A stretch of DNA of 64,000 bases from MGNI01 sp964353875 (GTDB lineage: Bacteria > Chloroflexota > Anaerolineae > Anaerolineales > E44-bin32), in assembly GCA_964353875.1 (NCBI GenBank), contig CAYGXU010000001.1, forward strand, positions 1-64,000, written 5' to 3'. The translations under genes were made by a program, and so were the position numbers. Positions 17,244 to 26,431 of this stretch are shown piece by piece (position 1 is the first letter of the stretch; every line of letters begins with the position of its first letter). The notes under the pieces are model-generated. The model saw only the letters and a list, made by a program, of their open reading frames with translations, ran no database searches and had not been told where the DNA came from.

Positions 17244-19310
17244 TCATGGGCGCCAGGCCGGATCGAAATCTCGCGCCTTATCATTGGTGAGTTCGACGTA
17301 ATTGGTGCAGTTTGAAGTCATGATGGCGATATCATGATTGGCCCCATCCGGCCAGGTCTCGAATACAATCCAACGTGTATCGGGTGACCAGCGGCCTTCA
17401 GCCATGGGCTGTGAAACACGCGGACTCTCAGGACAGATTTGATTTTCGACTTTAAGACGATCTTCAAAACGCTTTGCTACCAAGCGGGGAATGCTTGACA
17501 AGGTCCTTTCGAAAAGAACCAGTTGACCGTCTTTCGACCAATCCGCATGCGAGTGACCCTGGCTCTCCCCCATGGAGAATGGTTTCTTATCCCCGCCGGC
17601 CGAAGACATGATCTTGATCTCCGATTTCTCCCCGACCGTGGTCGTGAAGAGCAGGTTTGTCCCGCGTGGATCCCACACTGGTTGATATTCTGCAGCAGGT
17701 CCTTTGCTGATGTTCTCCAAACTACTCCCATCTGGTGCCATGATGTAGATCTGTGACCAGTCATCCCTTAAGGATGCAAAGGCAATCCATTTACTGTCGG
17801 GAGACCAAGCAGGATCATAATCGCCACCCCCTGGAACGGTGGGCAACTGTCGTGGCTCAAGACGATCTAAAGATAGCAGCCAGATACTTGATCCGGGATA
17901 ATACTCACGGTTATCTCGGCAAGGTGAGATGAAAAGCAACTGATTTCCATCGGATGACCATGCCGGCTGGCAAGCGCCATCCTGCATGTTTGTCAACCTT
18001 TCCAAACCGGTTCCATCAACATTAATGAGATAGATCTGTGGAATCCCTTCACGATCCGACACAAATGCGATTTGACCAACCCCCCCTCCAATAGGTGTCG
18101 CTGCAGGCGTAGGTTCTTCCGTGGGCGTTAATTCAATCGCTGCCGTAGGTTCCTCTGTTACCCCTTCTTGGACCGATTCGGTTAAGGTTGGCAAAGCAGT
18201 AAGAGATGAAGGAGAAGCTTCCACCGGCTGTGTCTCAGTCGCCGCCATCGCGACCGAGGGTTGGGTGGCTGTTGGTGATTCAAGCAATGCCGCGATTTGG
18301 GAAATCACTCCCGAATTAACTAAAAGAAATCCACCCACGACCACTATCGCGATGACAACCAGGATCACAGGGATAATCCACTTTCTCTGTGGCTGCGGCT
18401 TGACCTCAGGGCGAGAACGTAAAGTAGCTGTGTCCGAAAATCCTCCAGCTTTTACTGTTGCAGCAGCAGGAAGAGAACTTCGCAAAACCGTCGTCTTCCC
18501 TGAGCCAAGGGCGGCGTTCAGTGCAGCCGCGAATTCTGTGACTGTTTGATAGCGCTCATCCGGTGGGATGGAAAGGGCTTTCTCGATGGCGCGTGCAATC
18601 TCTGTATGAATTGCAATATTCCATTCTCGCAATGGCGTCAGTTTCTTCCTGCCCATTGCTCGCTCCAATGAATCCTCGGGGATTTTCCCACTCAAGGTGG
18701 CATACATGGTCGCGGCAAGGGCGTATACATCGGTGCGAGCATCCGTTGGTCCAGTTCCGTATTGCTCAGGAGGCGAAAAACCCGGCGTCATCGCCTTCGC
18801 GGCACCCGTTGTGCTTACTTTTCCATCCGCAACTTTCGCTAAGCCAAAATCGACCAATACTGCACGACCTTCGGGTGTAATCTTGATATTCCCGGGTTTG
18901 ATATCCCGGTGAAAGATCGGCGGGATTCGACTGTGCAGGTAGATCAAAGCGTCACAAACCCCATGAAACCAGAGAAGGGCTTCCTCCTGAGTTGGGATCT
19001 TGTTTCGCTCAAGGCGTTCCTTTAAGTCCTCACCCTCAATGAAGTCCATGACAAGGTATTGTCCTACTCCCTGCAAAACGAAATGATCTGTCACCCTGGG
19101 TAAGCTGTGATGCCTCAGACTGGCAAGCAAAGTCGCTTCGCGTCGGAACTGACGGGCATATTCTTCGGTTATAAATAAATTTTCCTTAACCGCGACCTTA
19201 ACTCCGAGGTTGACATCGTGAGCACGGTATACCGCGCCCATCCCACCCTGGCCAAGGATCGCTTCAATCTGATAACGTCCATTCAGAATTTCATCGATTT
19301 CGAGGGGCAT
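17244..19310 (-). CDS. transmembrane Ser/Thr protein kinase fused to a TolB-like propeller
   Basis: 688 residues. The kinase domain (about 10-270) has GQGGMGAVYRA (20-30), Lys42, HRDIKPGN (134-141), DFG (154-156) and an activation-segment GFSPPEQYG. A basic Pro-rich linker leads to one membrane helix (about 311-332), a Thr/Pro/Glu-rich stalk, then PD40/TolB-like repeats (QIAFVSDREG, PAWSPDSKWIAFAS and others) to the end, ending DPAWRP. The kinase is cytoplasmic and the propeller external, so ligand or wall binding outside could control phosphorylation inside. The start ATG has a weak ribosome site. The propeller is related in style to the separate lipoproteins elsewhere in the window. Confidence 0.94.
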   Translation of the reverse strand: MPLEIDEILNGRYQIEAILGQGGMGAVYRAHDVNLGVKVAVKENLFITEEYARQFRREATLLASLRHHSLPRVTDHFVLQGVGQYLVMDFIEGEDLKERLERNKIPTQEEALLWFHGVCDALIYLHSRIPPIFHRDIKPGNIKITPEGRAVLVDFGLAKVADGKVSTTGAAKAMTPGFSPPEQYGTGPTDARTDVYALAATMYATLSGKIPEDSLERAMGRKKLTPLREWNIAIHTEIARAIEKALSIPPDERYQTVTEFAAALNAALGSGKTTVLRSSLPAAATVKAGGFSDTATLRSRPEVKPQPQRKWIIPVILVVIAIVVVGGFLLVNSGVISQIAALLESPTATQPSVAMAATETQPVEASPSSLTALPTLTESVQEGVTEEPTAAIELTPTEEPTPAATPIGGGVGQIAFVSDREGIPQIYLINVDGTGLERLTNMQDGACQPAWSSDGNQLLFISPCRDNREYYPGSSIWLLSLDRLEPRQLPTVPGGGDYDPAWSPDSKWIAFASLRDDWSQIYIMAPDGSSLENISKGPAAEYQPVWDPRGTNLLFTTTVGEKSEIKIMSSAGGDKKPFSMGESQGHSHADWSKDGQLVLFERTLSSIPRLVAKRFEDRLKVENQICPESPRVSQPMAEGRWSPDTRWIVFETWPDGANHDIAIMTSNCTNYVELTNDKARDFDPAWRP

Positions 19311-19350
19311 AGAACATCCAATAGCTCATTAGATTTTCGATAATAGAGTA

Positions 19351-19380
19351 ATTGTAGCAAAGGGTGAAAGCTTTGACCAA
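19351..19380 (-). promoter_or_regulatory. candidate promoter of the kinase gene
   Basis: On the minus strand TTGGTC (19380-19375) and TACAAT (19356-19351) are 18 bases apart, about 40 bp before the kinase ATG. The -10 is good, the -35 weak. On the plus strand a lone TATAAT at 19472-19477 may serve the carboxypeptidase gene. Confidence 0.35.
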
Positions 19381-19588
19381 TAAAGCACAATGAATATCCT
19401 CTTGCATGAATCTAAATTGTACTCCCTTCCAAGCCAAACCCCATCCCATAGCGCGAACCTGACACCTTCTATATAATGCAGTCCTTATGAAGATCCTATG
19501 TCATGCCAGCCATTACTCATCATCCCTCCTTGATCCTGAAGACAATCACCCTCATCTCGTTTCCCAGATTGCTGCAAGGGCGCATCAT

Positions 19589-20536
19589 ATGGGGATTGTT
19601 CTCCTGGCTGTGATGCTGTGTGTTGTAGGTTCTTCGTGCAAGCGCTGGGTCAACCTAAAAGCGAACAATAGTTTCAACCCCAATAATGGTCCCTCAATCC
19701 AGGCTGTCCTCATGCTGCCGGCGGCATGGACACCAACACCTTTCACCCCTGTTCAGACAGCCCGACCTTTATTTGAATCTTCTAACATTCCCATCGGTGC
19801 AATCCTTCCCCCCGCTCCACAGCCGAAGGATGAAAACTATCTGGTCATTGGCTATTCTGTCCAGGGCCGAGCATTAGAGGTCTACCGATTTGGCAATGGA
19901 GCGAGGAACCTGATGATTATCGCTGGGATACATGGGGGTTATGAATACAATACGATCGAGTTGGCGGATGAACTGATCGAATTGCTTGAACATCATCCCG
20001 AAATCATTCCCCCTCAGGTTCATCTCCACATCCTGCGCAATTTCAATCCAGATGGTGCTGCCCGCAGTCGAGGACCTTTGGGGCGGGGGAACGCCCATGG
20101 GGTCGATCTGAATCGTAATTGGAATGCTTCTTGGCAAGTGGATGGGCAAGGTCCGGGTTGTTGGAGTCTTGTGCCACTGACGGCCGGCTCCCATCCTGGC
20201 TCTGAACCCGAAACCAAAGCGCTCATGCGCTATTTAATCGAAGCCGATATCAAAGCTCTGATCAACTATCATTCCGCAGCCTTAGGGATCTTTCCGGGCG
20301 GGAATCCCCCGATACCGAACTCCGTCGCTCTAGCACAGGCGTTGGCTGCCATAAGCGATTACCCTTATCCACCCATCGATATCGGATGTGATTACAGTGG
20401 CACCCTCGTGGATTGGGCTTCAGCTACAGGCATCGCTGCTGTCGATCTTGAGCTCTCCACACATTGGGATACGGACTTTCAAGAGAATCTTCAAATTCTC
20501 ATTCAATTCTTAGCGTGGAGGCCAGAGAGACCATAA
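19589..20536 (+). CDS. M14-family metallocarboxypeptidase lipoprotein
   Basis: 316 residues from the ATG at 19589, which gives a compact signal peptide with lipobox (VVGSSC) and has AAGGG upstream. An in-frame ATG at 19487 adds 34 residues before the hydrophobic core and lies only nine bases after a TATAAT, so I prefer 19589. M14 features are GIHGGYEYN (metal-binding segment), RNFNPDGAARSRG, GVDLNRNW, INYHSA and the late DLELSTHWD, holding the catalytic Glu. Such enzymes cleave C-terminal residues from peptides or cell-wall peptides. A Thr/Pro-rich linker follows the lipobox. Likely exported and lipid-anchored. It is divergent from the kinase gene. Confidence 0.88.
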   Translation: MGIVLLAVMLCVVGSSCKRWVNLKANNSFNPNNGPSIQAVLMLPAAWTPTPFTPVQTARPLFESSNIPIGAILPPAPQPKDENYLVIGYSVQGRALEVYRFGNGARNLMIIAGIHGGYEYNTIELADELIELLEHHPEIIPPQVHLHILRNFNPDGAARSRGPLGRGNAHGVDLNRNWNASWQVDGQGPGCWSLVPLTAGSHPGSEPETKALMRYLIEADIKALINYHSAALGIFPGGNPPIPNSVALAQALAAISDYPYPPIDIGCDYSGTLVDWASATGIAAVDLELSTHWDTDFQENLQILIQFLAWRPERP

Positions 20537-20571
20537 CTCCAAGATGACATAAAGGATGTGAAAGAACATGA

Positions 20572-20597
20572 CCCGCTCGTGGAATTAGATGAGCGGG
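20572..20597 (+). terminator. hairpin after the carboxypeptidase gene
   Basis: CCCGCTC (20572-20578) pairs with GAGCGGG (20591-20597), 12-base loop, 36 bases after the stop codon. There is no T-run after it, so it may only stabilise the mRNA end. Confidence 0.35.
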
Positions 20598-20633
20598 CGG
20601 CTCACTTCTGGGGTTGTGCAGCAACGGTGACAG

Positions 20634-20655
20634 CCTGTTTCAAATCTGAAACAGG
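20634..20655. repeat. perfect inverted repeat with parS-like half sites
   Basis: CCTGTTTCA (20634-20642) and TGAAACAGG (20647-20655) form a 9-bp palindrome with a 4-base centre. Each arm contains the parS half-site TGTTTCA / TGAAACA, but canonical parS has two centre bases rather than four. It lies 79 bp before the first of the tandem lipoprotein genes and may be an operator or hairpin. Confidence 0.6.
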
Positions 20656-20733
20656 TTTAAAACAGGGTTGTGATATGTTTCCATAATAATCAAACTAGAA
20701 CTATCGTATGCTCTTTGAGGAAAGGTATTCAAC

Positions 20734-22179
20734 ATGAAAGCATATCAGTTGCCGCTAACTCGGAAAATCATAATCTTGGTGATGTTTCTCACAACACTTT
20801 TCGGTTGCAATATCTTCAATGGAGAGAGCTTATTGCCAACCATCACGCCAGGCCCACAGCAGACTATGGGAATTACAGAAACTCCGACGATTGCAGCAGC
20901 TACTCCGTTAATTCTCCCAAGCAACCCACCACCGACGGAGATGGAGATGGAACAACCTACACAGACACCTTTTCCCACCATCATCCCCCAACCCATAAGG
21001 GGTTGTATCCCCTATCCGGAACAGGCCTTTGCTCCTTGGGGCGGCATGGAAATGGATACGTACTATTGGGGCTTTTGCGATGGGATGTTCTACAACAATA
21101 TCCCCGCCCCAGTTAAGGGGCATTTCTGGGATTACACCGCAGTTACAGGACGCTTGGCCTACGGGAAGCCTTCAGTCGAACAGATTGGGTCGAGTAACTT
21201 ATGGATCTACGATTATCGCAGTGACAAAAGCGAGCAATGGCTTGAAGGCAATGTCATCGGCGCTAAGTGGTCGCCCATCAAAGACAATCGCGGCGTCCAA
21301 CCCCTGCTGGTACTCATTGGCACCCATAACTCCAACAGGGATGCCCGGCCTACAGGCGATCTATACATGATGACCTCCCGTAATGATTTCAGGTTCGTGA
21401 TAGGCCAAGTTTGCTGTGTTGAGTGGTCACCTGAGGGTGATCGTATCGCTTATATCAAAAACGAGACTGTCTACATTCTCGATCCACTCGCCATCAGTCC
21501 TCGAATGCTGGCGAAACGGGCTTATGGCCAGCCTATATGGGCGCTCGGACAAGAGGCGGTTATCTTTCCCAGTTGGCCCATCAAAATCGGCTGGGCGAAT
21601 GGCTCGGGCAACTTCGTGCCGCAGACCTGGATGGGCGGGGAGATTTATGGATCGAAAGCCACCTCCATGCTCTGGTCTCCCGAACAGCGCCGCCTGGCGT
21701 TTCGTAAGGAACTCGATCTTCTCTGCGACACATCCGATTGCCCTGATCTGGGGGATGTCTATTGGGTCTATCAATTCTCCGAGGATCTGAAGACCATCGA
21801 AGAGATGTACTACTGGGAATTGCCCGATGGGGGCAACCTGGCGGACCTTTTAGCTTGGAAGGCGCCAGGTGAGAACTTTATTACTGTCTTTGGAGAGACG
21901 ATCAATATCCAACCCAATCGAACACAGGTCGTAGTGGAAGGCATCATTGACTACTTCAACCGGAGCAATCATACCTTCACGTTGAAAATTATCGAAAACG
22001 ACCTGCCTGCCATGCTGAAATCCATCTCCCTTTCTTCAACCGCTCGCATTGCAGATTCCGATAATCATACCATCACAATTAATAGCATCGGCGAGGGGAT
22101 GAGAGTGGAAGTGACCGGCAGTCCCGTCTTCAATGCCAATGGGATTCTGGCGGATCAAGTTCGGGTTTTAGGAGATTGA
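20734..22179 (+). CDS. propeller-type lipoprotein, first of three tandem paralogues
   Basis: 481 residues. The signal peptide ends in lipobox TTLFGC (Cys25), followed by a Thr/Pro-rich linker to about residue 88. The middle holds PD40/TolB-like blades (DYTAVTGRLAYG, VEWSPEGDRIAYI, MLWSPEQRRLAF) and the last 80 residues look like a DUF5666-type beta domain (VVVEGIIDYFN ... EGMRVEVTGSP). The start has GAGGAAAGG upstream. The function is unknown; it is probably a lipid-anchored binding or sensing protein. It shares its layout with the next two genes, which implies local duplication. Confidence 0.85.
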   Translation: MKAYQLPLTRKIIILVMFLTTLFGCNIFNGESLLPTITPGPQQTMGITETPTIAAATPLILPSNPPPTEMEMEQPTQTPFPTIIPQPIRGCIPYPEQAFAPWGGMEMDTYYWGFCDGMFYNNIPAPVKGHFWDYTAVTGRLAYGKPSVEQIGSSNLWIYDYRSDKSEQWLEGNVIGAKWSPIKDNRGVQPLLVLIGTHNSNRDARPTGDLYMMTSRNDFRFVIGQVCCVEWSPEGDRIAYIKNETVYILDPLAISPRMLAKRAYGQPIWALGQEAVIFPSWPIKIGWANGSGNFVPQTWMGGEIYGSKATSMLWSPEQRRLAFRKELDLLCDTSDCPDLGDVYWVYQFSEDLKTIEEMYYWELPDGGNLADLLAWKAPGENFITVFGETINIQPNRTQVVVEGIIDYFNRSNHTFTLKIIENDLPAMLKSISLSSTARIADSDNHTITINSIGEGMRVEVTGSPVFNANGILADQVRVLGD

Positions 22180-22251
22180 TTTGCCTCAGTCTCTATGCCC
22201 GACAGAGGCGATCGATTGAGAAGAAAGATCTGGTGCATGATGGGAGGAAAA

Positions 22252-23991
22252 ATGCGTACGATCACACAGATAGTATCCTTGCTCACTCTATGCGCAGCCC
22301 TTGCCGGCTGCAATCCCCAGGAAGCGCCCGAAACCAATGAGCCCTCTGGGAACTCGACACCGATCCCGACATCACTTGTAGACACTGAATTGATGCCACT
22401 TACGCCTCCGACTGGGGTATCCGAGGCTGTTGCATCATCTACCCCCACCCCACAGGAGGCAAAGCAAATCACCGCCTCAAAAACACCTGTGGCGACGGCA
22501 ACCGGGACCAGCCCCACTTACACCCCGAGCCCTACATTCACTCCCCCGGTTGTTCCCGGCTTGCCGGAAATTTGCCAACCCTACCCAAGTGATATCTACG
22601 GGATTGACCAGGCTCAAAATGGAGATCCAATCGTATATGCAATTTGCAAGGGAGAATATATCTCTTTTCCATCCCCGGTAGGAAACGCGGCCCTCTTTGA
22701 TTACACTCCAATAACTGGTCGCCTCGCGTATAGTCAATCCCTAATGTTGTCATCCGATCAAACCTCTGAAGAGGGAGGCGACTTATGGATTTTCGACTTC
22801 TGGACTGGTCGAAAAACAAAGTGGCTCGATGGAAGTGTTGCCGATGCCAGATGGAGTCCGATCCGCGACTCAATTGCGAAGAAACAATTCCTGGCTGTTC
22901 TGCAAATCAGTGGAACACTTGCCTTAGGAACGGAACCCAATTCGTTCACTCCCCTGGCGAAGGTGGATAATGTCTGCTGGTTTTCATGGTCCCCTCTTGG
23001 AGACCAGATCGCCTATGTTAGGGATTGCCATGAAATAATCGACGATTATTGCTATAGTGACACTGCGGGCACCTCCTACATCATTAAGATTCACGGGGGT
23101 CAACCGCGGAAAGTGGCCGAAGATACTAACGGAGTCCCGATCTGGGCACTTGACTATCGGGCGCTCATCATTCCTGGTTCTCCCATTAGAGTCTATAAAC
23201 TAGATGAATCAAAATCCTTCCCCCTCTCCTTACCCAATGGAGAATTCTTAGATGGCGAGCGTATGAGGGGCTATCTTTGGTCATCATCGAACCGGCTTTT
23301 GCACATGGAAGAATATGGGTGCTTTGACACAATAGGCAATTGGGTTGCTGAGCTTTCCGAAGAATTGAGCAAAGTGACGAATTTCACAATTGGCGCCTAT
23401 GCCTTTGATTTCAAATATGGATCAAATGGAGAGATCCATATTGGTTCCCCACAGGGACGTCTTAACTATATGGGAAAGATCCTTTCTCTTGAGAAGCAAT
23501 CTTTGCGTATGAGTATCGTCATGACAGAGTATAACGAGGAAGGATTTGGAGATGGAGCGGTTGTATTTAGCAAGGAAACCCTTTTTCTCGATGCTCAAGG
23601 CAATCGTACGGATTTTGCAGCACTAGAAAAGGGAATGTATATCGATTTCCTCGGCACTGCCCTTTCCCCTGACACGCTTACGCTTATTGCAACCAGGATT
23701 CAAATCATCGGACCAACATCAATGGATGTCATTTATCAAGCGAAAATATATTCGCTTTTTCCCGATCATCAGCATGCAACGATTGAAATCACATCCCCTA
23801 AGTATGAGCTGATCTATAGCATCTATCGAGGGCTGGAAATGACCTCCGAAACGCAGGTTTTTGACGAAGGAGGCAATCCCATCACCATTCAGGATTTGCA
23901 GGAGGGGATGATTATCGAGATCGTCGGTCCATCACTGCCCTCCAACCCGCTTTCTATTGTTGCCTCTAGGATAACGATCTTGGACGAATGA
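22252..23991 (+). CDS. propeller-type lipoprotein, second tandem paralogue with two C-terminal beta domains
   Basis: 579 residues from the ATG at 22252, chosen because GGGAGGAAAA precedes it and it gives a clean signal peptide with lipobox ALAGC; an ATG at 22195 adds 19 non-signal residues. The linker is Thr/Pro-rich. The propeller shares blocks with its upstream neighbour (DYTPITGRLAYS, ARWSPI, FSWSPLGDQIAYV). The C-terminus carries two consecutive DUF5666-like units (about 420-500 and 505-579), where the first paralogue has one, so the extra unit is a domain duplication. No enzyme motif. Likely surface-exposed and anchored by its Cys. Separated from the first gene by 72 bp, probably one transcript. 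Confidence 0.85.
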   Translation: MRTITQIVSLLTLCAALAGCNPQEAPETNEPSGNSTPIPTSLVDTELMPLTPPTGVSEAVASSTPTPQEAKQITASKTPVATATGTSPTYTPSPTFTPPVVPGLPEICQPYPSDIYGIDQAQNGDPIVYAICKGEYISFPSPVGNAALFDYTPITGRLAYSQSLMLSSDQTSEEGGDLWIFDFWTGRKTKWLDGSVADARWSPIRDSIAKKQFLAVLQISGTLALGTEPNSFTPLAKVDNVCWFSWSPLGDQIAYVRDCHEIIDDYCYSDTAGTSYIIKIHGGQPRKVAEDTNGVPIWALDYRALIIPGSPIRVYKLDESKSFPLSLPNGEFLDGERMRGYLWSSSNRLLHMEEYGCFDTIGNWVAELSEELSKVTNFTIGAYAFDFKYGSNGEIHIGSPQGRLNYMGKILSLEKQSLRMSIVMTEYNEEGFGDGAVVFSKETLFLDAQGNRTDFAALEKGMYIDFLGTALSPDTLTLIATRIQIIGPTSMDVIYQAKIYSLFPDHQHATIEITSPKYELIYSIYRGLEMTSETQVFDEGGNPITIQDLQEGMIIEIVGPSLPSNPLSIVASRITILDE

Positions 23992-24061
23992 AAAGGATCC
24001 AATCATGCAATTATCTGGAGTGGTTCAATGCCGACAAAAAATAATACTAGCAGGTTATTGA

Positions 24062-25515
24062 ATGCGTAGTTTGTACTCATCTTGAGTATTCTTTTGGAGG
24101 GATGCCATGGCCTGAACATGGAAAATATCCAGACCCCGCAGGGCACATCCCCATTGACGTCAACTTCGGAAGTTCAGCCATCCATCGCTGCGACCAGCAC
24201 ATTTCCACCGGCGTCCTCAGCACAAATGACCGCCCGACCCAACCAGGATTTTGAGCCTGGTCAAGTTACAATCGCTGATCCTGATCATTCTGAGCAGCTT
24301 GCTCCTACAACTACCTCCCCCTCCCACGCAAATGCGCCAACCTCTGTAGCGCCCATTGAAGAAAATTGCAGGCCCTTTCCGAGCGATATCCTCTCACTGG
24401 ACAGCTGGGACGAGGAATATGAGGCGCTTTGCAAAGGAGAGGTCGTCACCCTTCCTTCTCCCATCATAGGTGCATCCTTGCTCGATTACACCCCTCGCAC
24501 GGGGCGTATCGCCTATACCTTGCCGCTGGAGGGAGAAGGAGCTGTATGGGTCTACGACTATTGGACGGGTCAAAGCCAGAAGTGGCTTGATGAGGACGTG
24601 GAGGAGGCTTTTTAGGCGCCCGTGAAAAACATAGCTGGCATCCAGCCCTTGGCTGTGCTTTGCGAAGATGGTCAGCTCGTATTGGTCAGCGGACCGGGGG
24701 ATGTCGCTCCCTTGACAGATGACGCCTGCTGTATCTCATGGTCCCCTCTCGCAGATAGGATCGCGTACTCCCATGATAATGACCTGTACATCATGTCAGT
24801 GGATGGAGGGCAACCTCGAAAGCTCGCAGAGAATTCCAATTGTGAACCTCCCGATGAAGCGGGCTGGACCAGAAATCCGCGCGGATGCCGCAATTGGCGC
24901 AAGCCTATCTGGGCAATCGAACATCAGGCCATTATTCTGCATAACTATCCTATCAGGATTGCCAAATTAGATGGATCGGGCTCCTTCACACCTACAACGC
25001 CAGCGGGGATCATCCCGGACGGTGGCCCTCCAGGCAAGATGCTCTGGGATCCTGAGAGCAGAATCCTGCTATACAGCGTAGCTATCAAAAGCGACCAATT
25101 TCCCATTTGGATCTACGAATTCTCCGATGACCTAAAAACCATCGTCAATATTGAATATATACCTGAGAATGTCTGGGGTGTGGGAGAGTGGGATGTCCCA
25201 GGGAAGTCCTATCGTGATTACTGGGGAGCTAGCATATATGTCGGACCTGAGACAAGCGTGACAACCTTCCAAGCCGAGATCATTTCCATCAGCAATTGCC
25301 AAATGTGCGTTTATATTCATCGTTGGATGTGTGCATATGAGCATTGTGCCTATCGCATGGTCACCCTTACCGATCAGACGCAGATCAGTGATGCAGCCGG
25401 AAATCAACTCCCCTTGGAAGCCTTGAAGAAAGGAATGATGATCGAACTAATGGCTCGACCTCTTCATCCGAATACCTTCTCACTCCTTGTGTATAAAATT
25501 CAAATCCAAGAATAG
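24062..25515 (+). pseudogene. third tandem propeller-type lipoprotein, broken by a frameshift and a nonsense codon
   Basis: The hydrophobic signal segment and lipobox (FVLILSILLEGC, 24070-24105) are read in a different frame from the only nearby ATG (24062), with a TAG at 24067-24069 between them, so one base appears lost in the signal peptide. The frame then continues through the Thr/Ser/Pro linker and propeller to a TAG at 24613-24615. The paralogues have Trp at this place (AKWSPI, ARWSPI; here F-stop-AP), so TGG became TAG. The frame resumes at once to 25515 with a DUF5666-like end. Without readthrough no anchored full-length protein is made. It lies about 70 bp after the second paralogue. 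Confidence 0.8.
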
Positions 25516-25606
25516 AAAATAAACGGACATCCTGAAAGAGCAACCCTTATCCTTCAAATATAGAATAAAAAAGCAGCTCTTGACATTCCATTCAAAAGCC
25601 GCTCAT

Positions 25607-25626
25607 ATCTCATTCCTGAATGAGAT
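25607..25626. terminator. hairpin between convergent genes
   Basis: ATCTCATTC (25607-25615) pairs with GAATGAGAT (25618-25626); after opening the tight loop about eight pairs remain. It lies between the end of the third lipoprotein and the nfuA stop, with A-rich sequence on one side and a T-containing run on the other, so it could act in both directions. Confidence 0.5.
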
Positions 25627-25630
25627 TGTA

Positions 25631-26233
25631 TTATTCCTTGGCTTCTCCTGAGGCCTTTCCACCTTGATCAGCCTCGTAAAAGGGTCTGCGCCCTCCACCG
25701 TGATAGGTCAGGTCGATGATCTCACGGATCTCAGGCACGGCTTCTCGAATCATGACCTCGACGCCGTCGCTTAAGGTCACCTTGGCCATACCACATCCCT
25801 GACACCCGCCGCCCATGGCGACATAGGCAACATTATCCTTGACCTCCACCAACGAGATAAATCCGCCATGCCCGGCAATGCTTGGGTTGACGCGCTTGTC
25901 GAGCACATCCTGCACCTTCTGCGCCAGCGGATCCTTCCAAAGAGGGTTGGGGTTATTTATCTTGAACCCGCTTTGATTAGAATCATCTACATAATCCAGA
26001 GTTGAACCGCTGATGTTGGGGATTGACTCGGCGTCGATCAGGACTTGAAACCCTCCACTGTCGATTACCGCATCCCCATCGGCCGCGCCTTCCGGACTGA
26101 CGAAACCCGTCTCATACATGAATCCATATGGTCCACGCCCACGAATCGCCACACGTAAGGCGTCGCCCTGGCGATTATTGTTTTTCATTAATTCAACCAA
26201 CTTCTCTCGAGCCGCTTCTGTAATTTCAAACAT
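25631..26233 (-). CDS. nfuA: NfuA-type Fe-S carrier
   Basis: 200 residues. Residues 1-100 form an A-type-carrier-like domain without its Cys ligands (NNPNPLWKDP region), as in E. coli NfuA. Residues 105-185 are the Nfu domain with Cys144 and Cys147 in GGGCQGCGMAK, which bind a shared 4Fe-4S cluster in a dimer. The C-terminal tail is acidic and Gly-rich. It hands Fe-S clusters to client enzymes and helps under oxidative or iron stress in known systems. The ATG at 26233 is clear, and the gene is monocistronic between convergent and codirectional neighbours. Cytoplasmic. Confidence 0.93.
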   Translation of the reverse strand: MFEITEAAREKLVELMKNNNRQGDALRVAIRGRGPYGFMYETGFVSPEGAADGDAVIDSGGFQVLIDAESIPNISGSTLDYVDDSNQSGFKINNPNPLWKDPLAQKVQDVLDKRVNPSIAGHGGFISLVEVKDNVAYVAMGGGCQGCGMAKVTLSDGVEVMIREAVPEIREIIDLTYHGGGRRPFYEADQGGKASGEAKE

Positions 26234-26342
26234 CCAAAACTCCTTCTACGTTTCTGGAATTTTACCGGATTTTATCCAATTTGTGTTTAACTTGGATGAG
26301 GCACGAAGATGACCACTGGATGCTCATTCTCTCTGCTGCCCC

Positions 26343-26367
26343 AAAAAAGCGAGCCAGAGATTGGCTC
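26343..26367 (-). terminator. rho-independent terminator of the inositol-phosphate synthase gene
   Basis: On the minus strand GAGCCA / TGGCTC (26362-26367 and 26351-26356) form a stem with a 5-base loop, followed by GC and six T (26348-26343). It begins about 65 bases after the ino1 stop codon. Confidence 0.8.
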
Positions 26368-26431
26368 ACTTCTGCACTCTTTTAGGATCAGGACGCATCC
26401 TACCCTTACATGCCTCTCATTCTTGAATGGG

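Noticed and set aside
24613..24615. TAG in the third lipoprotein as readthrough or pyrrolysine
   Set aside because: The paralogues have Trp here and one base change explains it; the signal peptide is also out of frame.
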